From Echinostoma caproni (Eukaryota; Platyhelminthes; Trematoda; Plagiorchiida; Echinostomatidae): 64,000 bases of DNA. The stretch spans positions 1 to 64,000 of the forward strand of contig UZAN01039884.1 in assembly GCA_900618425.1 (NCBI GenBank), in the 5' to 3' direction. Shown here piece by piece: positions 24,830 through 38,299 of this stretch. A program made the position numbers and the translations under genes. Below the pieces are notes generated by a model, which searched no databases, was not told the DNA's origin, and saw only the letters and a program-made list of their open reading frames with translations. How positions within the stretch are numbered: position 1 is the first letter of the stretch; every line of letters begins with the position of its first letter.

Positions 24830-27500
24830 AAAGGTGCAAACCATCTAAGTTAGGTCTCCTTAGAAAACACCGAGCAGGCTGGCAAGTGGCTTTACGTATT
24901 ACAAAAACTCCAAAAGCTTCTATCCCTGCTATTTGCCCATCAAATGTACGATCACTGTTTGGAAAAAGGAGCGTTTTCACGAAATTGCATTGGGGATAAT
25001 TAGGCTGCAAGAAACTTGGTTGCATCCTGACTTCAACAACTGTTTGGCTGAGCTGGATTTCTATGCTATGCACCTGTTGGATAGAAACTGTTTACTACTA
25101 CAGTGGTGTATTAACCTACACCAAATCGTCTCGGTGCAAGTCTACAAAGATTATCTCCCCTTACAACGTAGGATATATTTCATGTATTTCGGTTCAATGT
25201 AAACCCCGTTGTCTTGGTAAATATCGTTCCATCGGAGCTGCAAACATTTACATCACGCTCTCTGATACAACTTCAGACGTTTGCTGATTTATTTTTACCC
25301 GAACTTTCTAACTACATGGAACGCTCGCTTTTTTCTTTAGTGGTGATTTTTACCGTACCGATGTTCATTACTTGACTTGTCGCTCTCTCTTCACAATATT
25401 GTATATTTCCCCTCAAGAGGAAACGCGTATCTTAACCTTATGCTTTTGAACGATCTTGACCTGTTTGCTGTGCGAATAGGAGCCCCTCTGGCAAACTCCG
25501 ATCATTGTGTCATAAACGTTTTGCCAAAAGTCTACTCAAAGAAATATCGTGGTACACTGACATGTACATCTAACCGGAAGATTTTCAATAGATTGTGCGA
25601 CCCGGTCCACTTGGTATCACCGTGAGAAACAGTCTCTCGTACAAATTTTGATCAGTTCTTTGATCCAAGTGTCTCGGTCGAGTGTGGACACCTCACTAGC
25701 TAGTTGAACTTCTGCTTTGAGCTCTGCTGCCTCATGGCCCCTATGTACACCAGCCCCGCCAGATTTTCTTCTCCTCCTTTGAAGACCTGCAGAAAAATCA
25801 AAGAACGAGCATATAAACACAGAGCTTTAGTTAAATAAAAATCATTACTGATCTAGACTGCAATCCGAAATCTTGATAGACTCTAANNNNNNNAGACTCT
25901 AAACTGGAATCATACTTGATGATCGGAGTAGCAAGCAACTATGGAGTTTATGAAAATCTCTGTGGACCAAAATTCAGATTACGTAGGCTTCAACCCACAG
26001 TAGGTGAACTCAACCGCATGTTTCTGTGTCAATTCCAACTGACGTATCGTGTCCATCTTTCCAATCAGTTGACCATCGTGGAGTTTTGCATACCAATTCC
26101 AATCAGTTTTAGGCACAGATGTTGCACCTCAAAACATCTAAAGCTTCCGGTCCCGACGGACTATGTCCAGTCGTTCTCAGGAAAGATGCATATTATCTGG
26201 TGAAGACACTCGCCGGTATTTTCAACCGTTTCTTCTACGAGGAAGAAAACATTTCAATTGTTGGAGACCTGCGCTCATCACACCAATCCCTCAAAAGGTA
26301 GCTGGCAAATTTCGACCATTCGCATGCATTTCTGTTTTACTAAAATATTTGGAAACGTTTATGCTGAGTAACATTATTCCCAACACTGGACAGTTAGACC
26401 ACAGTCCATTCTCTTATCGCCCCTATGCCCTTACGCATTTCGTAAACTAGGAATGCAAAACACAGCTTTCGTGTGTTTCCTCGACTATAGCAATGTTTTT
26501 AACTGTGTTAACAGGGCAGGCTTTTGTCTCAATTCCAGGGTGCTGGATTGTTCCATACTACCCTTTCTCTACTTCAAGATTATTTTACTGGTAGAACACA
26601 CCACGAAGTTTCGTGAAAAAGTTTCTGCCTGGCTACCGGTGCTACCGGGGTGCTCCAGAGAGCATTTCTCTCCCTTTTTCATTCTCGTTCTATATTCGTG
26701 ACATTCCCACTGACCCAGATGATCTTCTTATTGAGTATGCTGATGATGCCACATAGGTTCCAAATTCCTATTTGATTTTCGCTTCAACCCACCTTATCTG
26801 TCTTAGGCTTATGTTCCCCGTCTTCCAGGTGATCTCTCAATGCCTCTAAGTGTAGGGATATCACCTTCTCGCTAGCCAAAGGAGGAAGATTACATTGTTT
26901 TGCAAGGAATTGTTCTGTATTCTATGTTGACAACCAGCCTATTCCTCAGTACGTTTTCTGCAATACCTTGGTGTTACCATCTGCCAAGATCTCGCCTGGA
27001 TCTCATATTTGAATTCTATTTTTGAAAAGATTCGACGATGAACATTTACTTGCAAATTATTGTCAAATTTGATTTGACCTGACCATCCTTCGAACTTCAC
27101 TGTCAGACGCAACCGTACAGTTGTACAGTTGCAATGAACTCGAAGAATCTCTCCATCAAAGTGTCTCAGTAGTGCATATTCACTGTCCCCTCCCGTTTTC
27201 AAAAAAATCGAAGCCGAGCGTACCACATAACCCCATTTAGTGTTTAACAGATGCTTAATGCCTACAATATTGAATGATGCTGGATAAAACGGTTGGTTTC
27301 CCACCACTGAGAGTTCTTCTGTTTGAAAACTTGGTCACTATCTTTCATATCCCGTAGCAGCATTTCCCTATCACTGTCAGCACATCCGTTTTACCACAAA
27401 TTTTATTAGGTATATCAAGCAAATTGAAGACCTAAAGACATTACTTTGCGTGTACCTGATGTAGAACACTGGATCCATCAAAACGTTTTGAGAGCGCCAC
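24830..27500 (+). mobile_element. CR1/Jockey-like LINE, nearly full ORF2, broken
   Basis: Successive frames give an ORF2 in the correct order. An AP-endonuclease comes first: CPSNVRSLFGK near 24,930, RLQETWL with its catalytic Glu near 25,000, GDFYRTD at 25,342-25,362, and NSDHCVI near 25,494-25,514. The reverse transcriptase follows: KTSKASGPDGL at 26,134-26,165, FLDYSNVFN at 26,476-26,502, YADDAT at 26,736-26,753, and QYLGVTI near 26,965. A diverged C-terminal part reaches about 27,500. These are hallmarks of LINEs with an APE-type endonuclease. Multiple stops and frameshifts and a 7-base gap interrupt it. An ORF1 was not recognised upstream (24,540-24,830 is open but unassigned). The clade is uncertain; CR1/Jockey-like fits best. 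Confidence 0.8.
25887..25893. other. Seven-base assembly gap inside the LINE
   Basis: Seven N are flanked on both sides by the same nine bases (AGACTCTAA at 25,878-25,886 and 25,894-25,902), as if two contig ends overlapping by nine bases had been joined. Confidence 0.9.
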
Positions 27501-27839
27501 ATCGCATGTCTTTCAACCTTAATCTCTATCGCTTGGATTCACTTGGAAATAGTCCAAACCTAACTGCTGGTTTCTTATTGGCAGTGCAGGATTTGGTTAG
27601 ATTATGTGGAGAATGTCGTGGTATACAGAGTAGAGTAAGCACCGTTTACGACATAGTGCATCATATGATAAAATGGAATCATTCTGTACTCTTATGTAGA
27701 AGACAATTTATTCTGCACAGAAAGTCGTAAATGAAAATGCTGATAGGTGCCAACACAATGAAGTTGGAGTTCAAAGTTCATAGACAGCTGATGAACTCAA
27801 ATCGATTTGTCTGTGCATGCCAAGCCAACATGGATTTTC

Positions 27840-28846
27840 TCAAGGTTTTAGTAGTAGTAGGAGGAGGAGGAAAAAACGACTATCTGGGGCGAACTTAGTT
27901 TTATTTAGACGAAGAAAAACAGAACAACACGGTGCGAATAACGCATGTAACCTCTGAACAAAAGTTAAACAAATGTAGTCCAAAAGATTTCGTGGAGGAC
28001 TGTGCACCTGATATAGCGCTGTCACTTTTCCGATCCTGCAAACCCTTAGTTTATAGGTTATCAAAATTTACTCTCATGCGATTTCCAATCGGGAACCATC
28101 ACGTTAAATTAGAGGATCACATCGGTAAAAACGCAAAACCCGCTTTAAATGATTCAGATTGGAAGCTGATTAGGTTTCTGGTGATAGCAGAATATTCATT
28201 TAGCTATGAGGTGAACTTTTTCAAACATTTACAGAATTGTGGAATATTTATTTTTATTCTTCCCCAGTCAGAGTGCTATTTATCCGTGTTTTATCATACA
28301 GCGATTTTTCAATGATCCTTGTGGATGGGGAGGGGGCTATTCCCTTACTGTAAATCATGCTTGTCGAATTAAAAATCCTTCTCGATCAAGAGGACTACAC
28401 GTGAATCTATTTTCCATTAGTCGACTTTTTCACTAAAATCAAAGTCACCGCTGTAGTACAATATCCTCATAGTTGATAAACTCTGTTATGTGAGAAGTGT
28501 CATTTTACTGCTTTTTTGTAATTGTAAGCTGATAATGGGATACTCAAAGCACAAGATTCATCGACCTGATTTCAAAACGAAAATACAGTTAAGTAGAATT
28601 TAAGAAATGAAGATGAATGCCTCTGCATTTGTAAGCAAAAAAATCCTATTGAATGAATCTTTTTCAAACATTGATTATTCACTCTGATGTTTTGCCTGTC
28701 ACGAATGATGAAATAAATCTAAAATAAATATCGGAACATCTGTCAGGAATTTTATCCCTTAACCCGTTAAAACACTTTGGATCAGAAAGTTTGATTGTAA
28801 CAGCTCGAGATAAAATAAGTATGTCCACCTGCGACTTACGCTCTTA
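27840..28846. other. Anonymous sequence with short GTA/GGA run
   Basis: A compound (GTA)(GGA) run lies at about 27,849-27,871. A 127-codon frame at 27,932-28,315 on the plus strand has no recognisable motif and is not called as a gene. Confidence 0.4.
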
Positions 28847-28958
28847 TTATTCGAATTTCTCAATGTCCGAATTATGGTCTTCCTCAGTGATATTTGAAAT
28901 TGGGAATACAACCTTTGCTTGATTCACACCTTTAGGCGAGCAAAATGTGTACGATGCT
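28847..28958 (-). CDS. Candidate terminal exon, unknown protein
   Basis: On the minus strand an acceptor CTTCTGTGTTTCAG precedes an open frame of 36 residues beginning ASYTFCSPKG and ending acidic (EEDHNSDIEKFE) with a TAA stop. The same frame is also open upstream through the acceptor, so an unspliced reading of up to 101 codons exists. No family is recognised. Confidence 0.22.
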
Positions 28959-28959
28959 C

Positions 28960-31900
28960 TGAAACACAGAAGCTTAGTTTTCATACCCAAACCTCTAGGA
29001 TTACTTGAAAAGTGAATTAGCGGAATGACCCGAAAAAATGTATTGCAGTTTATTTTCATCCTCAGGGGATTTCGCCATATTGACTTTTGCATGAAACCAT
29101 CAAGATCGTAGTTTAGCTTACAGCTTGTTTTGTATTTTGTCTGAGGGCTCATTTTCAGAGCATTTAGGTAAAATTATTTTAAGAATCATACAAAGCTGAT
29201 AATCAGCGGACACGTGCCCTACATTTTTTGAGATTAACGTCCTTCACGCATTGACGTTTTATTCAAACTTTGAATTTGGGTTTCTTTAAAAGTAAGATTT
29301 CTCAAGCCAGGTTTAACGACATTTTCTAGTGTATAACAGATAATTTAAGAGAGCTTAGGTGGTTACTACTTCCAGCTCCACTGTTAATGATCATGTAGGT
29401 TATTTGTTCTGAAACGCACCGGATTCTGAGGTATGAAAATCAACCGTCTGTATCCCACGGAAGTGACAAAATTCAGTAATTCAGGTTTGGTAACCCTTCC
29501 TCCTCCCGATTACTGGCATGAATCACAACATCGTGTCCAGTGACGATAGGTGAACGAAAGTATAACCATCACAGAGGTGGTGTGAAGTCAGAATAGATAA
29601 CTCAGGGTAAACATATACAGTCCGGATTTGGGTCAGTATGTCAAAGATACGTCTGCATCATTGATGCTTTCTAAGCAGAAAGTAACCTACGCATATGGAT
29701 TAAAGTTATTTGCAGAGTAATGTGTGACCAAATCGTCTTTCCAAAACTAGTAAATTATTTTTCACAGGTGTAGAAAGTGTCGTATCCCCAAAAATCAGTT
29801 CTTATTTATAGGGTTAAAGTTATTCGGGATCTCGGCAGTTATCACCAGAATCTGTACTAGACGCACAGGTGTTGTATTTGTTCTGGACACTGCGTACTAA
29901 CAACTGCCTCTGAATACTCATCGTTTTATAGATTTTGTAAATCAACGAGGATCACTTCATCACGTCTCTCGGGTGACAATAAAACGTGTTGCATTGAAGC
30001 AGGATGTTATAAGAACGTTAGTAGCACCTTTCCGTTAAAACATCCTATTTGAATGAACGTCCCAAAACACTTGCCAGTCTACGTCACATTTAATAGGTAG
30101 AGGTTGATACTGGTTCGGCGGATGCCTTTAGAAATTTCAAAGTGCATCCTTTGAAGGTAACTGCGTAATTTGCATTCCGGAAGTTGTTTCGTCATGGGCT
30201 GCAAAATACAGTTGCTTATTGTGAAAAAAAACACTTTCAACTTATAAAGTAAATGCTTCCTTACGTTTTATCAAATGGAACCTTCACTACTAAATTAGGG
30301 AACATCATCTCCATGAATTTGTTATTTACACCTAAATGGTATTCACACCGCTCCTCGCCAGTCAAATTTATACTTCTGAATCTGTCATGAGTTTGCTGTA
30401 TTTTAACCACAGGTCACGCAAGTGGAAACTAGGTCGTTTTAGCCATAGAATTTACTCATTTCGCTGCTGTCTGCAGAAGAGAGATAAACTGGTGATGATT
30501 TCCTTGGTGCTGAACCATCTCATACTCAACTGTACTGTGTAATTAAATGATAACACGACCATTTAAATATTCAAAAATTCTGCATTTGCTCTGAACATGA
30601 GGACGTTCACTGTGTATTTAAATGAAATCCTCTGCTACTCTCACGCAATAATCAAGCATATAAATTGGCTTACAGTGAGTAAGTACACATGACAACTACT
30701 TGGCATTTCTAAACATATGATTTATTCGTGGTTCAGTCTATTCTTGTTTTAAATAAATTCTTCTTTGTTGCAGTATCTGATCTACTTCCAAATAGTAAAT
30801 ATGCATGAGCTGGTAGCTTAAAATACCTAATTGAAATTACGTTTTAAATTAAATTTCGATTGAAATAAAAGACACTTCTCTATCCACATTGACTCCTACC
30901 TCACGTTACTTCTATCAGATGTACTGTCTCAAATACTTTTGTAAAATCTGGTTCAATTTCTATTAATGAGAGTTTGTGGATGTAGGGGCTATTGTTCAGT
31001 TCAAATACCATGGGAATTGAGATAGTTCATCAAACCTGTTTGATGTATGCTTGTTTTATGTATGTTGTATGTACGTATGTATGTAAGTATATATGTATGT
31101 ATGTATGTCGTTAAACGTCTTTGAAGAAACTACCGGTGAATCTGCATACCGTCTCAAAAATATTTGATCATATTCTTAACTCTTGGAACTTTAAAGTAAT
31201 ACAATCCAAAGGGTATGCATTCACTTGAGAGATTTGTTCTTTGTGTGAATGAACTATGGAGGTCACATACAACTTTACCTGTCATTCAATATTGACAAAT
31301 CTTGAAAAAAGTGTAGAGTGATCAAGAATTACTAGCAGTTTATATACACCAAATAGGCTTTAATGGGACAGAACCGCACGGACGCCTGGATGTACCCTCC
31401 GCAGTGGATTGATAACTTCAGCTTTTTAAGCTATCGTCAAAAAAGTGGTTCAGAGAAATAAACGACCGGTCAACGATCTGTGTGTGCGGTGTGAGCGAAG
31501 AACGAATTTTCTATTTAAAACTGTTACTATTCTATAAAATATTTAAAATATCCATCGTTGATGAGCATCAAATGCCGGTTTATTTGGTTTTGTGGTTTTC
31601 GTTCACATTCCTTTAACCTTCAGTGTTTATTTGTGTGCGTCATCGACATGTTAATTTCAGTTTGATTCATCTACCTAAATGGCCCCGGGTGATAATGAGT
31701 TTCCCAGTCACATTAGCAAACTGGATTGGGAACACTAACAGTGCCGTGGGCCGGATTCATTCGTCACTGTCACAAATGACGGGTTGAATGCCAAAACCGA
31801 ACAAGCAAGAATGACGCCACCGGAACCGGTGACCTAAACAAACACACAAACACGAGTCAGTTTGTGCTTTACGCACGCTCACCGTCAGAAGTCAATTTTC

Positions 31901-34900
31901 CGCAGTGTTCCAGACAACATTTTGGTGAAAGAATGGCGAGCGGTTGTTGACTGGTAAATTAAACCCACACCTAATGGATGTATCAGAAGGTCAACATATA
32001 GTGGTTGCCCGTGGTTTCTAAGTGAGTGCCCGACGCCATTCTGTAAAATAGATAAATTATGGAGAAGCTAGTGGAACTGTCTTTCGAGGTTTCAAATACC
32101 GGCCGAATCATTTCCAACCTGATGCGGACTCTGAAAATACGGAGCACCTTGTCATTGATAGTCACAGCGGGAAACTAGTGTATCTATCGGAAGCGCATCA
32201 TGAGTTTCGAATGTGCATATACACAAGTAATTTATTTCACTCGGTGAATTTCGTGCTTGGGTTGTGGAAAAGTATTTTTTACCAACCATATGCGTGCTTG
32301 CACATTTTTAATGATTACCACTAGAGAAGGTATCTATTCACCAGTGTAAATCTCATTTCACAATTGTCAATTATAATTTGAGTATATTGAATATATGCCT
32401 TTAAAACCTGCTGAATCACTAACATTCAAGGTGAATTCACACTATACGTAAAATGGAGTGACTGAAACAAACAAAGACGATAAAGTACAGAAGCTCTATT
32501 TTCCGACACCTTCGTCCGCGGCATTTTCGCATTTCGTGAACGAATTTTGGCTCGATTTTCGATGGATTCTTACACAAGAATGTCAATGATATGATTCATA
32601 TTATGTGAGATTATATGTTTATGCGGTAGAGTCAGTCTAAACGGACTTCCTGCAACTTCCATGTGATGACTAAACGGTAATGCTTCATTTGCATTTAAAA
32701 ATAAAGCAGATATTCCCTTTTTTAGGCCAGTCGCAGCTCACTATGACCAACAATAAAAATCTTTCGAATATTCGACTGATACAATATGCAAAAAAACACA
32801 ACCAAAAGGAACTGTTTGTGATAAGAATTACGAAGGCAAAAGACGGTCAGCAAATGGGATTTGCTTGATTTTATCAGTATCCATCACCGTTTCACGCTAC
32901 CTGCTGAAGCCCGTGCGAAGATTAAATTTTTTCCCAATACATTCCCTAATAATGCAGATTATTACTGAAAGACTCTGATGTAATCTTTTCCCTACTCTGA
33001 AAATGAGCGACCACTGTTATTTAATGAGAAACAGTAAACATTGGAATATACATGGTCAGTTGAAGTCACATTTAGATGAAAACAATTGCTTTCGACAACC
33101 TATAGACATCTGACGAAGTCTGACCATTTAAGCTGCGACTTTTGATTTAGGGATTTTCATCATTGAATGCCTCATTGTACTGAACTCCAGGTTAGATGGA
33201 TTTTGGATTAACTAACTAATTTGACTAGGTTTTCGTTACAATTAGCAGTTTGACACTGGTTCATTGTCAGGAATGAGCTCACTCGGATAAAAAGGGTAAC
33301 AACAAAAGCTTTTCTCGCAAAAGCACACGCCCTTGTGCACATTTGGCTCGTGCATAACAAACGAACGACATCGTGGTAGCTTTAAAAAATGAATGATTTC
33401 GGCTATAACGGATAATGGTGTGGTGAAGCAGCTGACATTTGCCTTTTCAATCACAACATTGTGAACACGAATTGTCTTGGTTTACATTGTCTGATCATGT
33501 CTAGTTAGGACAAAAAAAGAGAAAAGAGAAACATTTTCGAATGAACTTGACTCGGATCGAATTTTAGGTCAAACTAGACAAAACTGGCTTCGGGATGATG
33601 CAGAAAATAACAATCTTTATTTATTTTAAAGCCAAAACTTGTGACTTTAACTGTCCAAATGCGTGTCAAATATAAGTTTATTTTGGTTTATCGAATATAC
33701 CATCAGTGTTTGCTCTCGAGGTTTTACGCAAGACTCAGAGATTGCGTTATGAAGCACTGTAAGGGACATTGCAATGCCTCTAACTCATAGTTGGTGGATT
33801 CAAAGTGGTTAGGACCTGAGTCAAGGACGAGTAATTTAAGCCTTTCGAGGACTTTCCAAATAACATCCGAAAGGCCTGTGACAAATTTGTTTAACCATTT
33901 CAATTCAGTGATTTTTGTTGGTATCGGTTTAGAGAAGCATAATCTTTGATAGTGATGAACCATTCTCCTCAACCAGATCAGTAAGAAAAAATCTTGTGGA
34001 CAATCGGAAACCAGGTTATTTTAACAATAGAGTTGTGCATGTTTCGAGATCCTGTAATTCAAAGTATGTGTCATGTGAGTGACTATTAATTCTCAGTTAG
34101 GGAGACCAGAAACTTCCCAAAAGATTTTTTTCCAAATTTTCTGTTCAGTGACACGTCATTCGGTAATTTCTCATAGTAGCACTAAACTATAGTACGCATT
34201 CGGTTAATATCAGTAATAATTTTTACTCCAAATTAAGTTATCCGTGCTGATTTAGATTGATGTTCGAAATAATAAAAATAAACAGTAGGACTCCGTTTTA
34301 CGTTTTCTTATTGATTACGATTTCCGAAAATTACATGACCCGCATCAAGGTCCTTGCAGTACATCGGGTGTGCGTAGAAGATTTNGAAGATTTGAACTGC
34401 TTCTCAAATGTGTCCAAACATGCACTTTACAGACGGGGTTTTCGGGTTTCAAAATTTGGATTGTCCGGTAAATATGCATTACAACTGAATCCCTTTAGAG
34501 GCAATGATAGATTCTAGGAACAACTAACTGAACTGCACTTTGTGTGCAACGGCAAAATAAAAAACGAACCACTTGTTGTTTATAATATCTCATATACCTC
34601 AGCATCTTAAAAGGAAACTACAAGAAATATTTGGTAATATATTCCATTAATAATTATTATTTCATTTGGAGTTGAGAATATTCTAAGGTTATTTGTATTC
34701 CAATTCAATTGAGTTCCTACTTTAAAACAAGCAGTCATTCTGAGCAATTTCCAATATTGATACATTTTAGAATATCGTTGGAGTGCCGCATGAGAAGAAA
34801 TAATGTTGATGTGCCACGGTCTAAAATTATGGCTGCATAGTCTAATAGTAGCGCTTTAATCAGGGGAATAAATTTTAATATTATTACAGTGGATTGCTCA

Positions 34901-36540
34901 AGTATACAAAGGTGGCTAATATTTACCAAATTTTGGATCACAAACTAATTGTCCGGCCATAAGGAGAGGAAATTGAACTCCGTTGGTCCAAATACAGATA
35001 ACAGTGAACATGTATATATTTATAATTCAACTAGACTAGATGGAACGGAGCTAATCTACGTTGCGCCTAAGACTTAATCGCCACAATCTTCTGGGTGAGT
35101 TCTCTACCAACCACACAATTTATCAAGCGTACATTTAGAAAAAAATCTGCTAAAAGTATTATCTCCGGGATCCGTAGATCTAAACAATCTGCCTTGGAGG
35201 TGGAATTGGAAAACCTCTGTGTACAACTTGCTGATCGCGTTCATTCTTCATCAATATAAATTTTGAAGGACTCAAATCGACCTGTTACTAGCATCAGGAT
35301 ATTGGGTTTTCCATTGAAATGCAGCAACTCTGCGGTAAAGGTTAAAACGGCTCAAATATAGAAATTGTGCTATCTAAGAAGTTGTGATATTTAAAGCGGG
35401 TGGGAATCATTGATGCGATCACTTTTGAATGTATTTGGTCAACAAGGACCGTTATTCCGATTATTTATGGATTGTCAAAGTATACAAAGAAGAAGTACTG
35501 CTTGAATTAATGTGGGATGTGTAACTTGCCTCTGACAAAAAATTGGACTACAGTATTAAAACATGTTCAAGTTTGGCTGTCGAAGAAAAGTTCACCTGAT
35601 GAGCAATTTTCGCGATATGAAATTGGACGATCAAACAATGCTTTCCCTGGACGTCACCTCATCTTTCATAAATTTTCCCTTGAGCGAAGCAAGTTCATAA
35701 TTTTGTAGTGATATATAAAGTAATAGTATAGAGCCAGGCCTTCCTTTGGATGACATAAAAAACCACTGTTCCGGCCCGTGCCGTGGCCGCGAGGTTGTGA
35801 ACGTATTCATCGCGAAACTCAAAAACACTGAACCACAATAATCTAAAGAAGAACGTGTACTATACCCAAGGTAAATGGATGATTATTTGATCCTTTTAGG
35901 AATTTTCGGATTAGTCTTAACGAGAGAAAACCAAAGAGAACAATGATACTATTAATACAACGCACAATTTCTTCAAAGACATTCGTTCCGAATTTGGATC
36001 AGATAGGTAGATGATATTTTTTTGTCACAAACAAAAAATCAATCTTAGTTGAAGGATTTTTAACACTGACCATTTTAACAAAACGTTTACTTTAGAAACG
36101 GGATATAACAACGTATAGCCTTGTATTTATCTCTGCATCACTCATCAAACAGCTGGTTCAATACAGCACTTTTTGCACAGAAAGGAAATTAGGACAGACC
36201 GCTACACCCACTGCTGAAGCTTCGTACGCCTAAAATAAAAGAGACCTAGTAGAACGAGGAAGTCATACATTGAGGACTGGCTAGAAGACAAGCTTCGCTT
36301 TATGAAGTCAATATTTGCAATGGGTATCCGGAACGCTTGTTTATTAGACAATTCTATTCACGGATAACACTTTACACAACACTGAGATTAAGGAATAAGG
36401 ATACATTTATTTGTTGTTCATGAGAGTGGGCAAATAAGCTTGGATCATTCAAAGATTATCTGGCGTAATTGGTGAGGTCTGCCATGTATTACAGTTTCAC
36501 CTGTTTTACATGTTCAAACCAGCTTTGTTTGAGGTTTCAG
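28960..36540. other. Long anonymous stretch
   Basis: No transposon protein motif, RNA gene or supported exon was found on either strand. The only clear feature is the (TATG)n microsatellite near 31.06-31.11 kb. The sequence is AT-rich and looks intergenic or intronic. Confidence 0.4.
31057..31110. repeat. (TATG)n microsatellite, interrupted
   Basis: A TATG/GTAT tandem interrupted by TACG, TAAG and TATATATG units. Confidence 0.85.
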
Positions 36541-36753
36541 GAGAAGTTTCTTGCTATGCTGTGTCATTCTGGTTATGCTCATTTATTTGTTTCTGTGGAA
36601 GAACGTACGATTAGGCGATTGTCCAAATGGATTCATGAACACCACCCGACGCAACTGAACACCGGAACCACTAAATTACTCACCGGTGCAGTGGTTTTAC
36701 GTCTTGCCGGAAAAACTCTCACAATGAATGGGACCCAGGTCAACCCTATTTAG
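36541..36753 (+). CDS. Candidate exon, unknown protein
   Basis: After an acceptor (TTTGAGGTTTCAG) the frame is open for 70 codons to a TAG. The peptide contains RTIRRLSKWIHEHHPTQ and ends with LAGKTLTMNGTQVNPI. The last part faintly recalls the C-terminal segment of heparanase-like glycosidases (a Leu-Asn-Gly-Lys type strand), but key residues cannot be checked and I do not name it. A weak internal donor (CAG|GTCAAC, after 36,738) could lead to the open exon at 37,261-37,484. Confidence 0.25.
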   Translation, partial: EKFLAMLCHSGYAHLFVSVEERTIRRLSKWIHEHHPTQLNTGTTKLLTGAVVLRLAGKTLTMNGTQVNPI

Positions 36754-37260
36754 GGTTTGTGGCGGCTATCAAGACAGGTTCACTGTCGGATGCGAAAGCG
36801 TTGGAAAATCGTCTGCGCGACTCCCCTTTGGATAGGCGTCGATAATTTTAGCGGGCGCTTAAGCACTCCTGTCTGACCCCATACCCTACATTTCGAGTAC
36901 TCCAAAATGAAACGAGTGAATAACTAACTATGAGAGTCGTGAATATGACTTCCGAAGTTTATAATGAAATCAGTCCAAGTATTCCCGAGACAATTTTTCT
37001 GAAAATGTGAATCATGTCGTAACTGTAAGTCACAGAAAGAGAGTTTGCTCGTCATTTCAATTTTTGCTTGCTTGAAACTAGAAGTTTGGTCCTTATCTAG
37101 TGAATTCTTTATTTTTGAATGTCAAAAAATGAAGAAAAATTCGGGTGGCACTTTGACGGTATTAAAACTTGCGTGCTTGTCGACCCACTAAACGGTTCCT
37201 CACTTTTCCTATCAACTTATTGTTTTGAATACCCGGTAGGATATTCTGTCCTGTAGCTAG

Positions 37261-37484
37261 AAACGTAAACATGGAACAGTATCAGGTGAAAGCAACGTGT
37301 CCATATCAACCAATTCTGTTTATTGTGCTTCGCCAAAGCAAAAAGACATCTACAATCTACCACAAAATATCCTTTCACAAATCACTCGAACTTCTCGTTT
37401 TGGCCCATATGAACAAAAATCCAAACCCTCAAACGAATGTTTAAAGTTTTACTATCGTACAGGAATTCCCAGCTTCGAAAACCC
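37261..37484 (+). CDS. Candidate internal exon, unknown protein
   Basis: An acceptor (CCTGTAGCTAG) and a donor (GTAAGG at 37,485) bound a frame open for 74 codons. Its composition is ordinary and hydrophilic (CASPKQKDIYNLPQ, then RFGPYEQKSKP). A second overlapping frame is also open from the ATG at 37,271 for about 54 codons, so the assignment is ambiguous. Confidence 0.25.
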
Positions 37485-37699
37485 GTAAGGTAGATCACAA
37501 ATATACCTCCTTCCAGCAGACGAAGTTCACATTCTTCAGAAGGTATCCATTTATATGGTTTTATCAGATTTCACACTACCCCTTGATTAGAAGAAGAAAT
37601 GAAATATTATCGAAATGTGACTGTAAAGCGGCAATTCATTGGCACTAAGCATCCAATGTTACAATTCCAAAGTTTTCATCGATATCGCAACTAGTCTAA

Positions 37700-38290
37700 A
37701 TAGTCCCACAGAGCACATTTCAAACAGACCAACAGAGGGGCGAACAAGCTAATTCTCAGAGATTCGTATTTGCGCCAATACATCTCAATATATAACACCA
37801 CTTGGGAATAAAATTGTCTTGGGAAAATGAAACGAAATCATCTGTCATTTGTTTCAGCTAGGTGTGAAACCACTGCACTGGTGAGTGACCTAATCGTTCC
37901 GGTGTTAAGCTATGCACGGTGTTCACAAATCCGTTCCGACAGTCGCCTGACCGTGCATTGTTCCACAGGAACTGATAAATGACTATAAACAGTTAGAGAC
38001 CGCAGAGTCTGGAACATTATCCTTCAGTAGCAAACACACAATTGGCTTGGACGTAAACACCACACGACGCTTGGGTGAAAAGAAAGTCTTGTCGATTTCG
38101 TCGGATAATCTTCTTTGAATGATCTTAGTTGATTTGTCTCCCTTGAATGGCAAAGAAATGTACATGGATTTTTTTCCCAAGTAGTCAGAGGTCCGTTTGG
38201 GACAAATGATTAAAAACAAATTGGTCACATATTTGGAAGTATTTTTCAAATATCTTCAAACCTCCAAAAGTGTTGAATTGATAAAATGAA
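37700..38290 (-). mobile_element. Penelope-like element, 3' part (linker and GIY-YIG region)
   Basis: The minus-strand frame at 38,249-37,983 contains KKSMYISLPFKGD, RRLSDEIDKTF and LKDNVPDSAVSNC. This is the conserved connector between the reverse transcriptase and the GIY-YIG endonuclease of PLEs. Downstream on the minus strand, after frameshifts, SCGTM and SAVVSHLAETND (about 37,840-37,880) fit the GIY-YIG domain. A last ESLRISLFAPLLVC fits the usual C-terminus. The reverse transcriptase proper is not present upstream, so the copy is 5'-truncated. It is inactive. Confidence 0.7.
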
Positions 38291-38299
38291 TATCTGCTT

